This document shows, piece by piece, positions 11,868 to 23,438 of a DNA stretch of 64,000 nt. Location of the stretch: NCBI GenBank assembly GCA_030386875.1, contig CM059558.1:1178001-1242000 (forward strand), given 5' to 3'. The notes beneath the pieces were generated by a model, which made no database searches, was not told the DNA's origin, and worked only from the letters and a program-made list of their open reading frames with translations. Both the position numbers and the translations under genes were made by a program. The DNA is from Morinoia aosen. Lineage: Eukaryota; Arthropoda; Malacostraca; Amphipoda; Talitridae. Position 1 is the first letter of the stretch. Each line of letters opens with the position of its first letter.

Positions 11868-12918
11868 CTCATACAAGAAAAATATATCTCTCCCACGCAT
11901 AAAAATTGGCGAAGGTGAAATCGAAGAAACCAACTCATGCAAGTTTCTGGGTATTATAATAGATAAACATCTGACCTTTAACGAGCACATCGCTCATATT
12001 AGTTCTAAATTATCAAAATCCATCGGAATCCTGAATAAAGTTAAAAATTACCTGCATGAAACAGCTTTACGTATGCTCTACCGAACGCTAATTTCACCAT
12101 ACTTGCAATACGGAATAGAAGCATGGCACGGAACTGATAAAAATAAAACCAATACAATTTTTACTCTGCAAAAAAGAGCCACCAGAGCGGTAAAGAATCT
12201 AGCATGTAATGCTCACACAAATGATTCATTCAAAAAATACTTAAACTTTCGGATCTCTACAAAATCTCCATTTGCAATTTCAATTACAAAACATTATCAA
12301 TTGATGGCGACAATAGCCTAAAACAATTATTAACTGCGAAAACTGGTCATCACCACCATTTAACCCGAAATAGAAGTAAATTCATGCTTCCTTATTATTC
12401 AAAGGCCCGGTCGTAACACAGTATCCTCTTCGCTGGAACTAAAACTTGGAACTCAATACCTGCGGAAATCCGTGATAGTAATTCTTACAAGGTATTCAAA
12501 AGAAATCTTGAGTCTCACTTCCTATCGAAATATTAGTCGTGTAAGATCATGAAGTAAAATCTTGTCTCCTACATGACTGTTTCCAATAATATAATATGTC
12601 ATGGGTAATATCGCCGATATTCAATCTACTGTTAAATCGTTTATCGAGTGTACTGTTAATACAGTCCATATGACCTATATTGTAAAATGAAATATCTGAT
12701 ATCGAGTAAATTATCTCACTGATCAGTCTAATGCGAAACTAGGTTAAATGATTTAGGTAAAACAGTATTGTAAACCTTAGAATAACGTGATGGTAGGATG
12801 CCCCAGAAGTCGCTGAACTTATTCGGGCCCACAGGTAGCTATATTCAAACTTGTCCATTGTACTAGACTTAAGAAACATTCTACCTCTGTATCTCCTGTG
12901 GTAAATAAATTGTTTAAA
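11868..12918 (+). mobile_element. 5'-truncated copy of the 21-27 kb LINE
   Basis: From ttctcatacaagaaa (11868) the sequence follows 25766-26840 closely: the end of the reverse transcriptase frame, the 3' UTR and the terminal TAAATAAATTGTTTAAATTGTT tail. The 176-residue frame at 11791-12321 contains the thumb and C-terminal part but is cut by a frameshift near 12235. Left truncation is typical of target-primed reverse transcription. Confidence 0.88.
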
Positions 12919-13189
12919 TTGTTCAAATCAATGGTGTCGTCATTTGGCAGCGAAGTTGCGGTGTCGGGTAACTGAGCGTGTGGGGGAAAAGTCGCATGAA
13001 ATGTTCGCAATAGAGTGTTGAATATTGATCGCATCATGTTACGTAAGTGTATACACTGAGCACATGTCAGATGTTCACGAGTGCCAGCAATTCATATAGC
13101 TCACAGCATATGAGTAACACCTATACATACACCCATATCCTACTTAGCGTTATCTTTACATGATACATAAACATTACCTTCGTGTAGGT

Positions 13190-13440
13190 CACGGTATACT
13201 AAAGGAGGTAAAGTCACTTCTACGGGTACAGCCGCGCACATTCGCTAATTCGACTGGCCAATAGAAAGCTTCGTATCAAACAAGCCGGATGACATCACTC
13301 GCACGCAGCATGACGTCAGCGGCGGCAGCGTGCGTACTACCACGCAGCGTACTCTGCCTTCCAGACGTACGATCAACAACAGGACCGACTGCCGGTATGC
13401 CTGCACGTATCCGGATTTGGATTTTTGGAAAATTTAATTC
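13190..13440. promoter_or_regulatory. CpG-rich, CRE-containing promoter-like patch
   Basis: A GC-rich island contains tgacgtcagc (CRE-like), an inverted CCAAT box (ggccaatag), several cacgcag/tacgtg words and many CpGs, amid AT-rich DNA. The phrase tcactcgcacgcagca recurs at 30441-30456 beside another CRE. The small + frame at 13289 is not convincing. It could be a host promoter or a repeat-borne one. Confidence 0.35.
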
Positions 13441-13704
13441 CGCCCGGCTACGTGCAAATTTACATGAACTAAAAGGTCGTCCATCTTCAATTTCATTATA
13501 ACAGTAGCTTCGTAAATTGAAAGCCCTTTCCGAAAAAATAGAAAATTTACTTTAATCAATCATAGAAGACGTTTTATTATCTTTTCATGCGGATGAGGCT
13601 GACGATTGCGCACCGGATCGTTAGGATAATATAAACTTCTGTACTTATATGTTTATTTGAAATAAAACATGCTATATATTTCGCTTCACTAGAAACGATT
13701 ATAC

Positions 13705-14056
13705 GCAATTTTAAGCCTCCGTGACCGCTACATGAAAGGGCGTATCGAAGAAAGGAAGGAGGAAGGCACCATTTGGTATGGATTTGAGAAAATGCGGAAT
13801 CTATGCACGAGATGCATAGAAATAGTAAGCTATGAAAGAAGTTCATGAAACAAGACGAAGTTGAAGAAGAAAGTCGTAGGCGGTGAAAAATAGGACACCA
13901 GTGAACTGAAAAAGATGGTCCATAACAAACCCAAAATCTTTTCTATTTCAACAAAAAGAAAGCCTACACAACCTTCAGCTCGGACCCTCACATAATCCCC
14001 CTGGGAGCACTCATTCCCATAGATACAATAGTTGCATCCCCCTGAAGGGAAAATAC
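13705..14056 (+). repeat. Dispersed repeat family A, copy 2
   Basis: Full-length type copy: starts ttttaagcctccgtgaccgc, has the aaggaggaaggcaccatttgg core, and ends catccccctgaaggg. Confidence 0.8.
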
Positions 14057-14915
14057 CCTGTGCATAAAAATATTAAATTGAGGAGCAAGATGACAAAATT
14101 AACGCTGAAGAAGAAAATCATAGGTGATGAGAAACGGAACAGCAGTGAATAAAAAGAAAAGAGAGTTTTTGAGAAAAGAAAACAAAGCTTTTAAATTGTA
14201 ACAAAAAGAAGCCCTACGAAACTCAAACCTTGGGAGTAACATAACTAGTTCTTCAAGAATGGGGAGCAAAATCAAAGAGACAGTAGTTATTAGTCTCTGG
14301 AAAAATATTCTCCACACTTAAAAATACACTAAATTTGTATCACGTACATTTTTGGCGATAATGAATGAAATAAACTATTTTCCTCTCAAAACAACATTTG
14401 GTAGACCTCTCTATGCGCATTTCGACATTTTTCAGTTATAAATTCCAAAATCCACACAAAAGAAACAACATAAAACTAATTGCTTGAATATAGGAAAGGA
14501 CTTGAGTAATCACATACGACGAGTTACTAATTAACAATAAGCTGCAGCACTCCCAATGCATTAGCGCTATATTCAAACATCAGGACACTATCCGTGCCAG
14601 TAAGTAAAGAACTATAAAATAAAAATAACCTGAACACTTACAATTCACAAATGAATAAATTTAGTTTAATGGATTATAAAGATAAAGTTTAGAATGACCA
14701 GTCAGTCAAAATCAGAATTTGAGTACCAATTCTTTTAACTCTGCAATACTGCATGAAACAATATATATCATAGTTTTGCAGAGGTTTCCATAAGTTAGTT
14801 ATGAACAACCTTTCCAAAAAAGTTGCAGTGTAGAGGGAGAATGAATAGAATAACAAATACATATAGCTCATACATAGTAATTCTTTTTGATGAAATTTTC
14901 ACTTAACTGTGCACT

Positions 14916-14946
<31 letters not shown>

Positions 14947-15345
14947 CAGTAGTACCATGAATTTGCTAGCGCTTCAGTAGGTCCTACTATATCGCGCCGA
15001 AGGTCTCGCGTCACAATTATCGGCCTATCGGTCACATCACCGGCCTATCGGTCACATACAAGTATAATTTAAGGAATTAATTGTAACTTAAAATAAGGTT
15101 CAAATAATGATCACCTTATTCTTTAAGGTAATATTACCGGTGCTGAAACCGTTTGGGCCATGGGCCCTCGGCATTTACCTACTTATACTAATTTAGCTTC
15201 TGCCCTCAGATAATTTTCTCAAGAGAGCCCACAAACCCTTTCACTTGAAATTCATTTTTTTTGTATATTTAAGTAAGTAACTTTAGATCAAATCAATCAT
15301 AAACTGCTGAAAGTACTTGAAAGATTATTATTATATAAGAAAGTT
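14057..15345. other. No gene seen; includes a (GTA)n microsatellite
   Basis: AT-rich DNA. A GTA trinucleotide run of about a dozen units lies at 14918-14955. At 15025-15055 ggcctatcggtcacat is doubled. I find no convincing exon, RNA gene or element boundary. Confidence 0.5.
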
Positions 15346-15545
15346 TTAGCCTCCCTTAATTGCACGACAAAGATGTTCTAAGAGAGGAAGGAGGAAAACA
15401 CCATTTAGTATGGAGTTGAGGGAACGCGGAATCTATGCACAAGGTGCACAGAAACAGAAATCTAAGAAAGAAGTTCATGAAACAAGAAAAAGTTGAAGAA
15501 GAAGGGTAGTAGGTGCTAAAAAACAGGGCAGCAGTGAACATTACT
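15346..15545 (+). repeat. Dispersed repeat family A, copy 3 (right-truncated)
   Basis: Begins ttttagcctcccttaattgc, carries the aggaggaaaacaccattt core, and stops at cagcagtgaac, where the family would continue with ccgaaaaaagatgg. The rest is replaced by LINE-like sequence. Confidence 0.75.
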
Positions 15546-15917
15546 TGAAAGATTGACCTACCCAATGGCCAATAAAGAAAAATCCCTGGAGGCCCTGGGT
15601 CTAGCAACACCAAGGGAAAAAAAGGAATGCATCATTATTCGCAACCTATTCTAAGAGAAAATGGAAAGATAAAATCTTCCAAAAAAGGTTATCCAAAAGT
15701 CAGGAGTTCAAAAGGTAATCCAAAAGTACTACCCTAACTCAACCATCTCTATCAGAAATGCAAATGCACGAAAGTCTTGCCAACAATGCAATATTAGCAG
15801 TTACAAATGAAACTGAAAAGCCCACTTATCCACAAAAACAAACTTTGGATGAAAGCCTTGAACCTGCAGAAAAAGAAGCTCATGGGAAAAAGATTAGATT
15901 ATAAATTAGATTATAAG

Positions 15918-16270
15918 TTAGTTTAAGCCTCCCTAACCGCTTCAAAAATAGAGCGTATCGAAGAGAGGAAGGAGGAAGGCACCATTTAGTATGGAGATAA
16001 GAAAATGAGGAATCTATGCTGAAGGGGCATAGAAACAGTAAGATGAGAAATAAGTTCATGAAATAAGATAAAAGTTGAAGAAGAAAGTGAGAGGTGATGA
16101 AAAGCAGGACAGTAGTGAACCGAAAAAAGGTGGTCCTTAAAAGAACAAAAAAAAACTTTTATTTCAACAAAAAGAAGGCCTACCTAACTCTCAGCTCGGG
16201 CCCTCACATTTTTCCCCTGTGAGCGCTAATTCCCATAGATACAATAGTTGTATCCCCCTGAGGGGTCATG
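15918..16270 (+). repeat. Dispersed repeat family A, copy 4
   Basis: Starts gttagtttaagcctcccta, core gaggaaggcaccatttagta, ends gtatccccctgagggg. Full length about 350 bp. Confidence 0.85.
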
Positions 16271-16759
16271 GGAATAAGAAAAGGAACTTAAGCAACAACT
16301 TGAAGTTTTGTACAACTGACTTATCCTTTGAGAGCAATCCATCTGCAGTGATACCTAGGGGTAGGTCTCTAAATACAACTATAGATACCATTACTAACAA
16401 CCAAGAGCAATATACAAACAATCAAGCAACTTTCTCACAACCAAGATCTGCTAAAATTGATATGAACCTGCCAGAAAACATAGATAAAATACCTGATTCT
16501 TCCAGTCATGTCATAATCTCTGCAACAGATGAACAGATCAAACTCACAAAACTGAGTCCATTCAGAGTGCAGAGCCTAATCAATCAAATTTGTGGCCCAG
16601 TGGAACAAGTGGAATACAAAAAAAACAGGAAGCTTAATAATAAAAGTAAAAACCTTTGAACAAACAAAAACATTACTTGAAGCCAAATCCTAGGATAAAA
16701 TCTCTATTAAAACTCAAATAGCCTGAGGAGCCTCTACTAAATGTGACAAGATTTAGATT

Positions 16760-17110
16760 AGATTATTAGTTAGTTTAGGCCTCCCTATCCGCAACAAAGG
16801 CGATCCAAAGAGAGGAAAGAAGAAGGCACCATTTAGTATGGAGTTAAGGGACCGTGGAATCTATGCAGAAAGGGCACAGAAACAGTAAGATGAGAAAGAA
16901 GTTCATGAAACAAGATCAAAGTTGAAGAAGAAAGTAGGAGGTGCTGAAAAACAGGACAGCAGTGAACCGAAAAAAGATGGTCCGTAACCAAATAAAAACC
17001 AATTTCAACAAAAATAAAGCCTACCTAACCTTTAGCTCAGGCCCTTACATAGTCCCCCTGGGAGCACTAATTTCCATAGATACAATAGTTGTATCCCCCT
17101 GAGGGGTGTG
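16760..17110 (+). repeat. Dispersed repeat family A, copy 5
   Basis: Starts ttagtttaggcctccctatc and ends gtatccccctgagggg. It interrupts the ORF1 relic of the decayed LINE. Confidence 0.85.
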
Positions 17111-17330
17111 ACAAGATTTATGCACCTGAATTTCCTGGCGAGTCTCTGGATGAACAGCTGCTGCATCTTGCCCCTACAGGAATAGTAGGTATCAGGAAAA
17201 TGTAAATGGACCCAAAGCGAGCTGACTCTCTTATGTTCGTTTTGACTTTCTAGGAACATAATGCCCTAAGGAGATTAAGGCAGGATATTTCAATTACAAA
17301 GTCCATCCTTTCTATCCAAACCCAATCCAT

Positions 17331-17640
17331 TGCACAAAATATTGGAAATGGGGCATACCGCTTCCATCTGCCGAAGCAAAAAAATTTGCAGAAACTGTTC
17401 ATTAGCCGATGAAGCAAGCTGAAAATCAGACAAATACCATTGCCCTAACTGCAAAGGGAATCATTCTGCTAACTCCAAAAACTGTCCAACACATGTCCAA
17501 GAACACAAAAATTGCAAAATCAAGGCCAGCAAAAATATTTCTTTTGATGAATCACGTGCCATCTACTCTCAACAACAAAAAACCAACTATAGATGAACAC
17601 GGAACAGTATATTGCCCTCGCATCACAGCACATATTCCCG
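17331..17640 (+). pseudogene. LINE ORF1 zinc-knuckle remnant
   Basis: After one frame slip near 17361 the translation shows CRSKKICRNCS, then CPNCKGNHSANSKNCP and a conserved basic tail. This is the tandem CCHC arrangement of nucleic-acid-binding ORF1/gag proteins in Jockey and I-type LINEs. An internal stop near 17415 and further stops by 17600 show decay. Confidence 0.65.
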
Positions 17641-18184
17641 GCTCTGACTCAGCCAAAAGAGCAAAATTTCTCTCGGAATACATATGCAGCTGCAACCCGA
17701 TCTTATAGTACACACCCCCTTGACAACAGAACCACCTCTCAGAAGAGGGGGTTCTGCTTTTTTGCTAACAAAAAACATAAGCAGATGATAACCAGCCAAA
17801 GCTGCAGGAATCAATCTACACCAATACAAGCCACTAGAAGAAGCCAACACGCTTCCCTGGGCTCAAATACATTGCCTGAGACTGATGTAGCCTCTGGTTA
17901 TCCTCCAGATCACAGGAACATGCTAGAAAGACAATCTCAATTAAGAGATGCAAACAACTCAAATGCAACACCACATATGCCGAAAACCTCCCAGGAGAAA
18001 CAAATGGTGGGCTGCTTTAAAAATCTAACCATCCAACTTCTCCCTGCTATTATCAAAATCTTACTAGCAAACACTATAACTGAAAAATAGAGAGCCTAAA
18101 AGAAATAGAAAATATATTAGAAGCTGGTGAACTAATTTCCGAGTTACTCACAAAATTAAATGTTACCTCTCTCATCATTGAAGC

Positions 18185-18545
18185 ATGAACTTAACAATCC
18201 TACAATGGAATCTAAAAGGATACTTTGCAAAACTACCTTACCTTCACTTGCTTATTGATCAACATCAGCCAGGAATTATATGTATTCAAGAATCATTGTT
18301 ACAACAGCACCATAACATATAATTGAAGAATTACTTCAGCCCTTTCCGATATGAAAGAAGGGAAGGTAGAGGAGGTGGGGGTGATCACTTTCATTCACGC
18401 CAGCATGCTAAACATAACAACACAATTGACTACTCCATTAGAACTTGTGCTCTGCAAAATATTTATCAACAAAAAGCCTATCAATAAAATAAATATGTAT
18501 TTGCCACCCCATTTGGATAGTAATGGTTTAATGCAGGAGTTGCAG
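18185..18545 (+). pseudogene. LINE ORF2 endonuclease remnant
   Basis: From the ATG the frame reads LTILQWNLKGYFAKLP, then IICIQESLL, the start of the AP-type endonuclease domain of Jockey-type LINEs (N in QWN and E in QES are catalytic positions). A stop follows within ~45 codons, and sequence beyond about 18550 is no longer recognisable. Confidence 0.7.
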
Positions 18546-18653
18546 AACATCAGTTATCAGATTACAGGATAACTGATTACTGCAGCACTTTGCATGCTGC
18601 AGAATGCCTCAGATGCAATTCTTGTTTGGCCCTTCAAATCTTGTTTGGGGGCT

Positions 18654-18785
18654 TCAAATCTCTTCCACTTCCAAAAAAGGAAAACTTCCTCCGATCTCGG
18701 TGGCTCCGTTGAACACCACTGCAGCCTTTTGTTCCTCTTCAGACACCTCAATGATAAGTGGAATTACTTCACTTTCTTCCGGCAC
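18654..18785 (-). CDS. Host gene, terminal coding exon (unidentified protein)
   Basis: On minus, an acceptor cttgtctttcag precedes an open frame starting VPEESEVIPLIIEV and ending FLEVEEI with TGA at 18656-18654. There are 43 codons plus stop and no internal stop, with an acidic, well-formed composition. The exon starts in phase 0, which matches the phase-0 end of the exon at 19915-20060. The function is not recognised. The 3' UTR would run into the decayed LINE. Intron-exon calls rest on splice consensus and frame only. Confidence 0.6.
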   Translation of the reverse strand: MPEESEVIPLIIEVSEEEQKAAVVFNGATEIGGSFPFLEVEEI

Positions 18786-19027
18786 CTGAAAGACAAGATC
18801 AAATGTGAACTCAAGTTGACAATTTTTTTAATGAAGTCTTTTGCTTCATAAGCAAGCATTTCAGTTGCAGTTAAGAGTACAGATTTAAATCTGTTAGAGA
18901 AAATGGAGCTAATATGATAAATTGAGACGCAGGTGAGAGCAATTAGAAAAAGGGGTCAGTTGTGAAGAACTACGCTGAACAGGAAGTACCTTTGAAAAGT
19001 ATACGAAGAAATGGAGATGATATTCTT

Positions 19028-19368
19028 AGTTAGTTTAAGCCTCCCTATCCATAACAAAGGCGACCCAAAGAGTGGAAGGAGGAAGGCACCATTTAGTATG
19101 GAGTCAAGGGAACGCAAAATTTTTGCAGAAAAGGCATTAAAACAGTAACATAAGAAATAAGTTCATAAAACAAGATCAAAGTTGAAGAAAGTAGTAGTTG
19201 CTGAAAAACAGGACAGCAGTTAACCGAAAAAAGATGGCTCTTAACACCATAAAAGCTTTTTATTTCAACAAAAAAGGCCTACCTAACTCTCAGTTTGTAC
19301 CCTCACATTGCCCCCTGGGAGCGCTAATTTGCATAGATACAATAGTTGTCTCCCTCTGATGGGAAATG
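19028..19368 (+). repeat. Dispersed repeat family A, copy 6
   Basis: Starts agttagtttaagcctcccta, core ggaaggcaccatttagtatgg, ends gtctccctctgatggg. It lies in the last intron of the minus-strand host gene. Confidence 0.85.
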
Positions 19369-19462
19369 GAGATGATAAACTGTAGCATAATATTAAATTT
19401 AAAACTATAAGGGTCTCAATGGAGAAAGAGAAGAAAAGAGACAAAAAGCTAGGATTAGATTA

Positions 19463-19540
19463 TATGTTAGTTCAAGCCTCCTTAACCGCTAAAAAAAGCA
19501 AGTTTAGAGGAGAGGCAGGAGAAAGGCACCATTTAGTGAG
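19463..19540 (+). repeat. Dispersed repeat family A, copy 7 (left end only)
   Basis: Only the first ~80 bases of the family are present: atgttagttcaagcctcctt to aaggcaccatttagtg. Confidence 0.65.
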
Positions 19541-19914
19541 TAAATAAAAGAACGCAATGTGGGGTATCATGGAAGAAATAAGATTTAAGGGGAAAAAGAA
19601 AAAATATTGATAGTAATAGGCAAAGAAGTGTGAAATACATGGCTTAAAACAAAATCTAAGTTTATGCACTCTATTTCCCACAATTCCTCTCTAACATTGA
19701 ATGTTGCCTAATATATTTAGATTTTTGAGAGACATTAAATAATAATCCTAGCCCACATTTTTTAAAACTTTTAAAGAATAAGTATAAAAAATGAAAAAAT
19801 CTATTTAATAAGACTCCTAATAATTGAGTCGAGAAAATCTGTCTATAATCTGGACATCATAAATTTTATTCTGACATGCATGTATTCCTTAGCGGGTTAC
19901 CAGACTCATCTCAC

Positions 19915-20060
19915 CTCTGCTAAACAGCCCAAGGTCTCTCTTAATTGCTCGTCAGGAGCTGTCTCGCAATTGGAAGCAGGAGGAGCTCGAATGAGAGAAG
20001 AGGCAGAGAAGAGCAGTGAGTGATCAGCAGCTTGATTGGATGGCATGTCAATCCCATGTC
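19915..20060 (-). CDS. Host gene internal exon (unidentified protein)
   Basis: On minus, acceptor tatttttcag and donor GCAGAG|GTGAGA bound a 146-base exon. It carries 2 bases completing a codon and then 48 stop-free codons (HGIDMPSNQAADHSLLFS ... LRETLGCLAE). The phases agree with both neighbours: the exon at 21203-21360 ends with one spare base and the exon at 18654-18785 starts in phase 0. It is rich in Ser/Ala/Pro and probably a flexible region. The product is not recognised. Confidence 0.65.
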
Positions 20061-20232
20061 CTGAAAAATAAAAAAAATTCAAATGAAAGAAACAGTATGT
20101 AGCAACACTTTATGTAAAAATTAAGTCTCTCTCTGTAATGAAATCTTGAATGAACATATAAAAACAAAAATATTGACCCTAAATGATAACATCTAATTTT
20201 AACGAGTTTTTAAATACACTAAAAAGATGAGA

Positions 20233-20562
20233 TTAGATTATTAGTTAGTTTAAGCCTCCCTATCCTCAACAAATGAGATCCAAAGAGAGGAAGGAAGAAG
20301 GCACCATTTAGTATGGAGTTAAGGTTACGTGGAATCTATGCAGAAAGGGCACAGAAACAGTAAGATGAGAAAGAAGTTCATGAAACAAGATCAAAGTTGA
20401 AGAAGAAAGTAGTAGGTGCTGAAAAAAAACAGGACAGCAGTGAAAAAAAAGGTGTTATTTTAACAAAAAGAAAGCCTACATAACCTTTAGCTCGGGCCCT
20501 CACATTGTTTCCCTGGGAGCGCTAATTCCCATAGATACAATAGTTGTGTCCCCATGAGGGAA
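20233..20562 (+). repeat. Dispersed repeat family A, copy 8
   Basis: Starts ttagttagtttaagcctccc, core gaaggcaccatttagtatgg, ends gtgtccccatgaggg; inside an intron of the minus-strand gene. Confidence 0.85.
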
Positions 20563-21202
20563 AATACTAAAAAGAACTCAATACAATCTAACAAAGCTAA
20601 TGAAGAATTTAAATTTTAATTTTGAAAAATAATTACCTTGGAAGAGAAAAACTAGACCAATAAGAACTTAGAAGAATTTTTAAACACTCTTGATAACAAA
20701 AGTTCAATGGATTTAATCTTTAGCTTATGAACCTAACATACCTTGTAATGGATTAATGTATTAGATATTTTTATACTACACTTAGAGATGTTGCAATTCT
20801 CTGTGAAGAAAAAGTTCATCAGAATCAATTAGATAACTAAACACTTACAACACTTACAGTAAAAATGGGCTCTTAAAATGAAGGCCCAGTAAGTCACTGA
20901 CAGATTGAAATTTAATAAAGGAATTTTGTTGTCAACTCTTTGTACTGAATTTATTATGAAGATCAACTAGCTTTTATGAAGAACCAACTTGCAAAAAGAA
21001 ATGTTTCATTATGTTTATATCCACTAATATGGATGAGTCAAATTTGAATTATGAAAATATAGATACCAAGAATATGTATGGATGAATCTTGAACAATGGC
21101 TGCAGCTGCACCATTTGCAGTGAAAACACAGCTTAATGGAGTACTCTATAAAGTCATTAAGTGTGCAGAACTCATATTTGGCATGAAATTAAAAGGTCCT
21201 AC

Positions 21203-21360
21203 CTGTGGATAATAACTGGATATGTATGCACAATATTTCCTTAATTCTAATATCATAACTAACAAGAGTCACCCATGATGAGCTATCATTAGCTATCACA
21301 GTGTCTTCAGTGACTCCGTGGCGTGAGGACGGGTGTGGCGCTCGCTCCGAAACAAAGTGC
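21203..21360 (-). CDS. Host gene internal exon (unidentified protein)
   Basis: On minus, a 158-base exon lies between acceptor ttctttctaacaatag and donor ACAG|GTAGGA. It reads stop-free for 52 codons (HFVSERAPHPSSRHGV ... IHIQLLST), with one spare base at each end. The trailing base joins the two leading bases of the exon at 19915-20060 in frame. The LINE at 21400-26842 inserted only about 40 bases upstream of this acceptor. The leading phase does not fit the next exon upstream (26987-27109) with the obvious sites, so an extra exon or another splice site may be used. Confidence 0.6.
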
Positions 21361-21541
21361 CTATTGTTAGAAAGAATGTACCTCTAACCTAAATGGGTAC
21401 CCACTCGCGTCCTGAGTATTCAAATGTGATATAAATACCCCAAATATAAAAATAATCAAACTAAGAGTATAATATTCCCTCAAAAGTGTGAGAGTATTCA
21501 ACCCTCGTTTACACAACGACCGAATTCCCTCCATCTTCAAG

Positions 21542-22366
21542 ATGCCTAACAAACGACGCATTACCAACAACAGCAGCAACAACAGCATCGAGTTTGAACC
21601 GAAGTTTGGTCAATACCCTGATGTGTCTAGCCTTACGAAAGACGGTAAAGAAGTGGTTTCTGTCCTTATAAAATACTTCGATTCAGTGATGACAAAATTT
21701 AATAGTGATATTGTTCAAGTGCAAAATGAAATAAGCCACCTTAAAACGCTATTTGAAACAAAAGAAGCGGAACACAAAAAAATTCTCGAAGAACAGAATG
21801 AGAAAATAGATAGCTTAACCTCCCGCCTCGACCAGTTGGAAAAAAATGATCAGCGCCGAGACATTGAAGACAAAAAATGTACTCTCGTCATTTCTGGAAG
21901 GGAAATACCGCAATCTCACGCAGGCGAAATCTGTAAGGATACAGTCTGCCAGCTCCTGAAGGACAAGATCAACATTGACCTCTCCGACACTGACATTACG
22001 TCAGCTACAAGAATGGGGAAAAAAACAATAACTGGGAATGTAGATCAAAGAAACATTGCATTTGAACTAAAACATTATAACAAAAAACGTGAAATTCTCA
22101 ACGCCTGCCGAGAAAAGAAACCACAGTTCTTCTTCATAAATGAATACCTCATACCTTCACGAGCTAACGTCATGTACATTCTAAGGATGGCCAAAAGGAA
22201 ATTCCCGGATAAAGTTGGAATCCCAAGAACACAGGATGGAAACATCTTCATATTCAACCCAGGAAACCCAGATTCAAGACGCCGCGAGATCAACACGCCA
22301 GATGACCTCGAGCAATACCTGATGCAACAACTAAACATGTCATCACAGCAGATCATGGGTGACTAG
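21542..22366 (+). CDS. ORF1: LINE ORF1 protein
   Basis: Starts at the first ATG (21542; the frame upstream has no ATG). The product has 274 residues: a basic N-terminus, a predicted coiled coil around residues 60-125 (heptad pattern in LKTLFETKEAEHKK ... SLTSRLDQLEK), then a globular domain beginning TLVISGREIPQ with RMGK and FFINEYLIPSRA. It resembles the coiled-coil plus RRM/C-terminal-domain ORF1 proteins of L1/CR1/L2-like LINEs, which trimerise and bind the element RNA. The frame is intact. It is separated from ORF2 by an unusually long 1.07-kb spacer. Confidence 0.8.
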   Translation: MPNKRRITNNSSNNSIEFEPKFGQYPDVSSLTKDGKEVVSVLIKYFDSVMTKFNSDIVQVQNEISHLKTLFETKEAEHKKILEEQNEKIDSLTSRLDQLEKNDQRRDIEDKKCTLVISGREIPQSHAGEICKDTVCQLLKDKINIDLSDTDITSATRMGKKTITGNVDQRNIAFELKHYNKKREILNACREKKPQFFFINEYLIPSRANVMYILRMAKRKFPDKVGIPRTQDGNIFIFNPGNPDSRRREINTPDDLEQYLMQQLNMSSQQIMGD

Positions 22367-22499
22367 ACTAGGTGATCCCCTAAATTAGTCAATTTCATTT
22401 TCATCCCCTAAATATGTCAATTTCGTATTAATTTAACCTCAATTAGGTATCATGTCAGTAAACCTCAACTTGATGCCAGTTCAACCTGAATCTATACAA

Positions 22500-23270
22500 A
22501 TGTATAACAGATGTGCTTGTAAACATTTATGACAGCTGTGTGTGAACTTTTGAAACAACGCAATCAGCAATTTTTTACCTCCCAATGTTACTGTGAATTT
22601 TTTCTCTTCTTAACCACTTAAGTATTATTACGCGTAAACCATATTAGCTGATTATAGCATTGTCGTTGTAATCTTCTTATAATCTGATAATCGCTTCTGC
22701 CCTCCACTACCATCGTACAACCATATTAGCTGATTATATCATTGTCGTTGTAATCTTCTTATAATCTGATTATATGATTGTCATTATAATCTATCAGCAA
22801 TTTTTCACTTACCAATATTACTGTGAATTCTTCCTTATTTACCACTACAGTTATTATTACGCGTAAACCATATTAGCTGATTGTATCATTGTCATCATAA
22901 TCTTTAAAACTTATTCCCTCTTGTATGTGAACTTATGAAAACGCCCTCAGCAATCTGTTTGCACCAATGTAGTGATATCGAACTCCAATATTATAACAAA
23001 TAAATAATAGATGTGTGTGTAAACATCTATGACATCTGTGTGTCACATTTTGTAACATCGCAACTAGTAATTTTTCACCAACCAATGTTACTGTGAATTC
23101 TTCTTTATTTACCACTACAGTTATTATTACGCGTAAACCATATTAGCTGATTGTATCATTGTCGTCATAATCTTTAGAAACTTATTACCTGTTGTATGTG
23201 AACTTGCGAAAACGCCCTTAGCAATCTGTTAGCACCAATGTTGTGATATTGAACTCCATTATCACTCGCT
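22500..23270 (+). repeat. Tandem repeats in the LINE ORF1-ORF2 spacer
   Basis: A block containing attacgcgtaaaccatattag then gctgattgtatcattgtc occurs at 22630, 22715 (partial), 22857 and 23128. The last two copies are a clean ~270-base tandem duplication (about 22796-22980 and 23060-23250). No gene in this spacer. Confidence 0.8.
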
Positions 23271-23438
23271 CATGGACTGAGTTTGTGTGTACTCACGAAA
23301 TCGCGCTAGATTTTTCTTTTTTACTCTATTCTCTCTTACTTAATAAGCTACTTTTCAGACTGGAATATCCCTTTAAGCTTGACTCTGTTTTTCGTTTTAA
23401 GCTCTATAGTACCTAATTCTTACTTTTACTTATTTTAA

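Larger units (their letters stand above)
15560..18590 (+). mobile_element. Decayed zinc-knuckle LINE (Jockey/I type) interleaved with family A repeats
   Basis: Fragments of one non-LTR retrotransposon in + orientation are separated by family A copies at 15918-16270 and 16760-17110. They are an ORF1-like N-terminal part (15570-15900 and the 146-residue frame 16219-16659), the tandem zinc knuckles of ORF1 (17331-17560) and the start of the ORF2 endonuclease (18185-18545). Many stops and shifts: this is an old relic. The reverse transcriptase part is absent here. Confidence 0.7.

Noticed and set aside
16219..16659. A 146-codon host gene
   Set aside because: Its first codons lie in repeat family A and it continues into LINE ORF1-like sequence; no splice or promoter support.
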